A DNA stretch of 6,277 nt from Desulfovibrionales bacterium. GTDB taxonomy: Bacteria > Desulfobacterota > Desulfovibrionia > Desulfovibrionales > Desulfomicrobiaceae. The translations under genes and the position numbers were made by a program. Positions 6,081-6,277 of this stretch are shown here, piece after piece (position 1 is the first letter of the stretch; each line of letters opens with the position of its first letter). The stretch covers positions 1-6,277 of the forward strand of contig JAAYGZ010000286.1 in assembly GCA_012727515.1 (NCBI GenBank), written 5' to 3'. The notes below the pieces were generated by a model, which was given only the letters and a program-made list of their open reading frames with translations, was not told the DNA's origin and ran no database searches.

Positions 6081-6277
6081 ACGTGCACTGCACTGCGTCC
6101 TGGCGTGTTTCCATGGCCACACTGCTGCGCCTTGGCCTGGCCCTGATGTTTGCAGCAGCAGGCGCACCCAAAATTCTTGACCCTCAGAGCTTTGTGCGCG
6201 CCATTGAAGGCTTTCAGCTGGTTCCGGCCCTGCTGATACCTTGGGTGGCCCTTATACTGCCCTGGCTGGAAATAGAC
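6077..6277 (+). CDS. MauE/DoxX-type membrane protein (N-terminal part, cut by window edge)
   Basis: The ATG at 6077 overlaps the rhodanese stop (ATGA) and opens a frame of 67 codons running off the right edge, with GGAG 7 nt upstream. The visible part has two hydrophobic segments (about residues 14-30 and 47-64) joined by KILDPQSFVRAIEGFQLVPA. The pattern of small residues, then K-x-x-D, a Phe, an Ile/Tyr-type segment, LVP and finally a second helix ending LPWLE is the N-terminal half of the MauE/DoxX four-helix family. MauE supports disulfide maturation of methylamine dehydrogenase in methylotrophs, and DoxX proteins are tied to thiol or sulfur redox. Genes of this type beside a rhodanese suggest an envelope thiol-redox module. 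The family call is fairly good; the exact role is inference. Confidence 0.78.
   Translation, partial: MNVHCTASWRVSMATLLRLGLALMFAAAGAPKILDPQSFVRAIEGFQLVPALLIPWVALILPWLEID

Noticed and set aside
1..6277. Many copies of CCTGGCC/GGCCAGG-like words throughout
   Set aside because: They fall mostly inside genes and follow from heavy use of CTG (Leu) and GCC (Ala) codons, without regular spacing or orientation.

Overview
The window looks like a core chromosomal segment of a Gram-negative bacterium, most likely a Desulfovibrionales-type sulfate reducer (Desulfobacterota). This is inferred from the run ffh-rpsP-KH protein-rimM, from the outer-membrane lipoprotein carrier lolA, and from moderate-GC coding sequence rich in CTG and GCC codons. 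No 16S rRNA or other decisive taxonomic marker is present, so the lineage call is an inference.

Left part (1 to 4290, minus strand). Six genes are read right to left: lolA (lipoprotein trafficking), alr (alanine racemase, D-Ala for peptidoglycan), ffh (signal recognition particle GTPase), rpsP (ribosomal protein S16), khpA (small KH RNA-binding protein) and rimM (30S maturation factor, cut by the left edge). The gaps are 42, 60, 77, 62 and 1 nt. None contains a recognisable Rho-independent terminator, so one long transcript is possible. The ffh-rpsP and rpsP-khpA gaps each hold a strong hairpin without a U-tract.

Divergent region (4291 to 4392). About 100 nt separates lolA from a plus-strand operon. 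It must carry promoters in both directions, but only weak matches can be pointed to.

Right part (4393 to 6277, plus strand). Three genes are translationally coupled by 4-nt ATGA overlaps: a 12-TM major facilitator transporter, a membrane-anchored single-domain rhodanese with a two-cysteine active loop, and a MauE/DoxX-type membrane protein cut by the right edge. The tight coupling suggests a joint function, perhaps in envelope sulfur or thiol-redox chemistry. The substrate cannot be read from the sequence.

There are no tRNA or rRNA genes, insertion sequences, CRISPR arrays, prophage remnants or pseudogenes visible. The housekeeping half is ordinary. The transporter-rhodanese-MauE operon and the intergenic RNA hairpins, one of them just after an A-run at the end of ffh, are the least explained parts.
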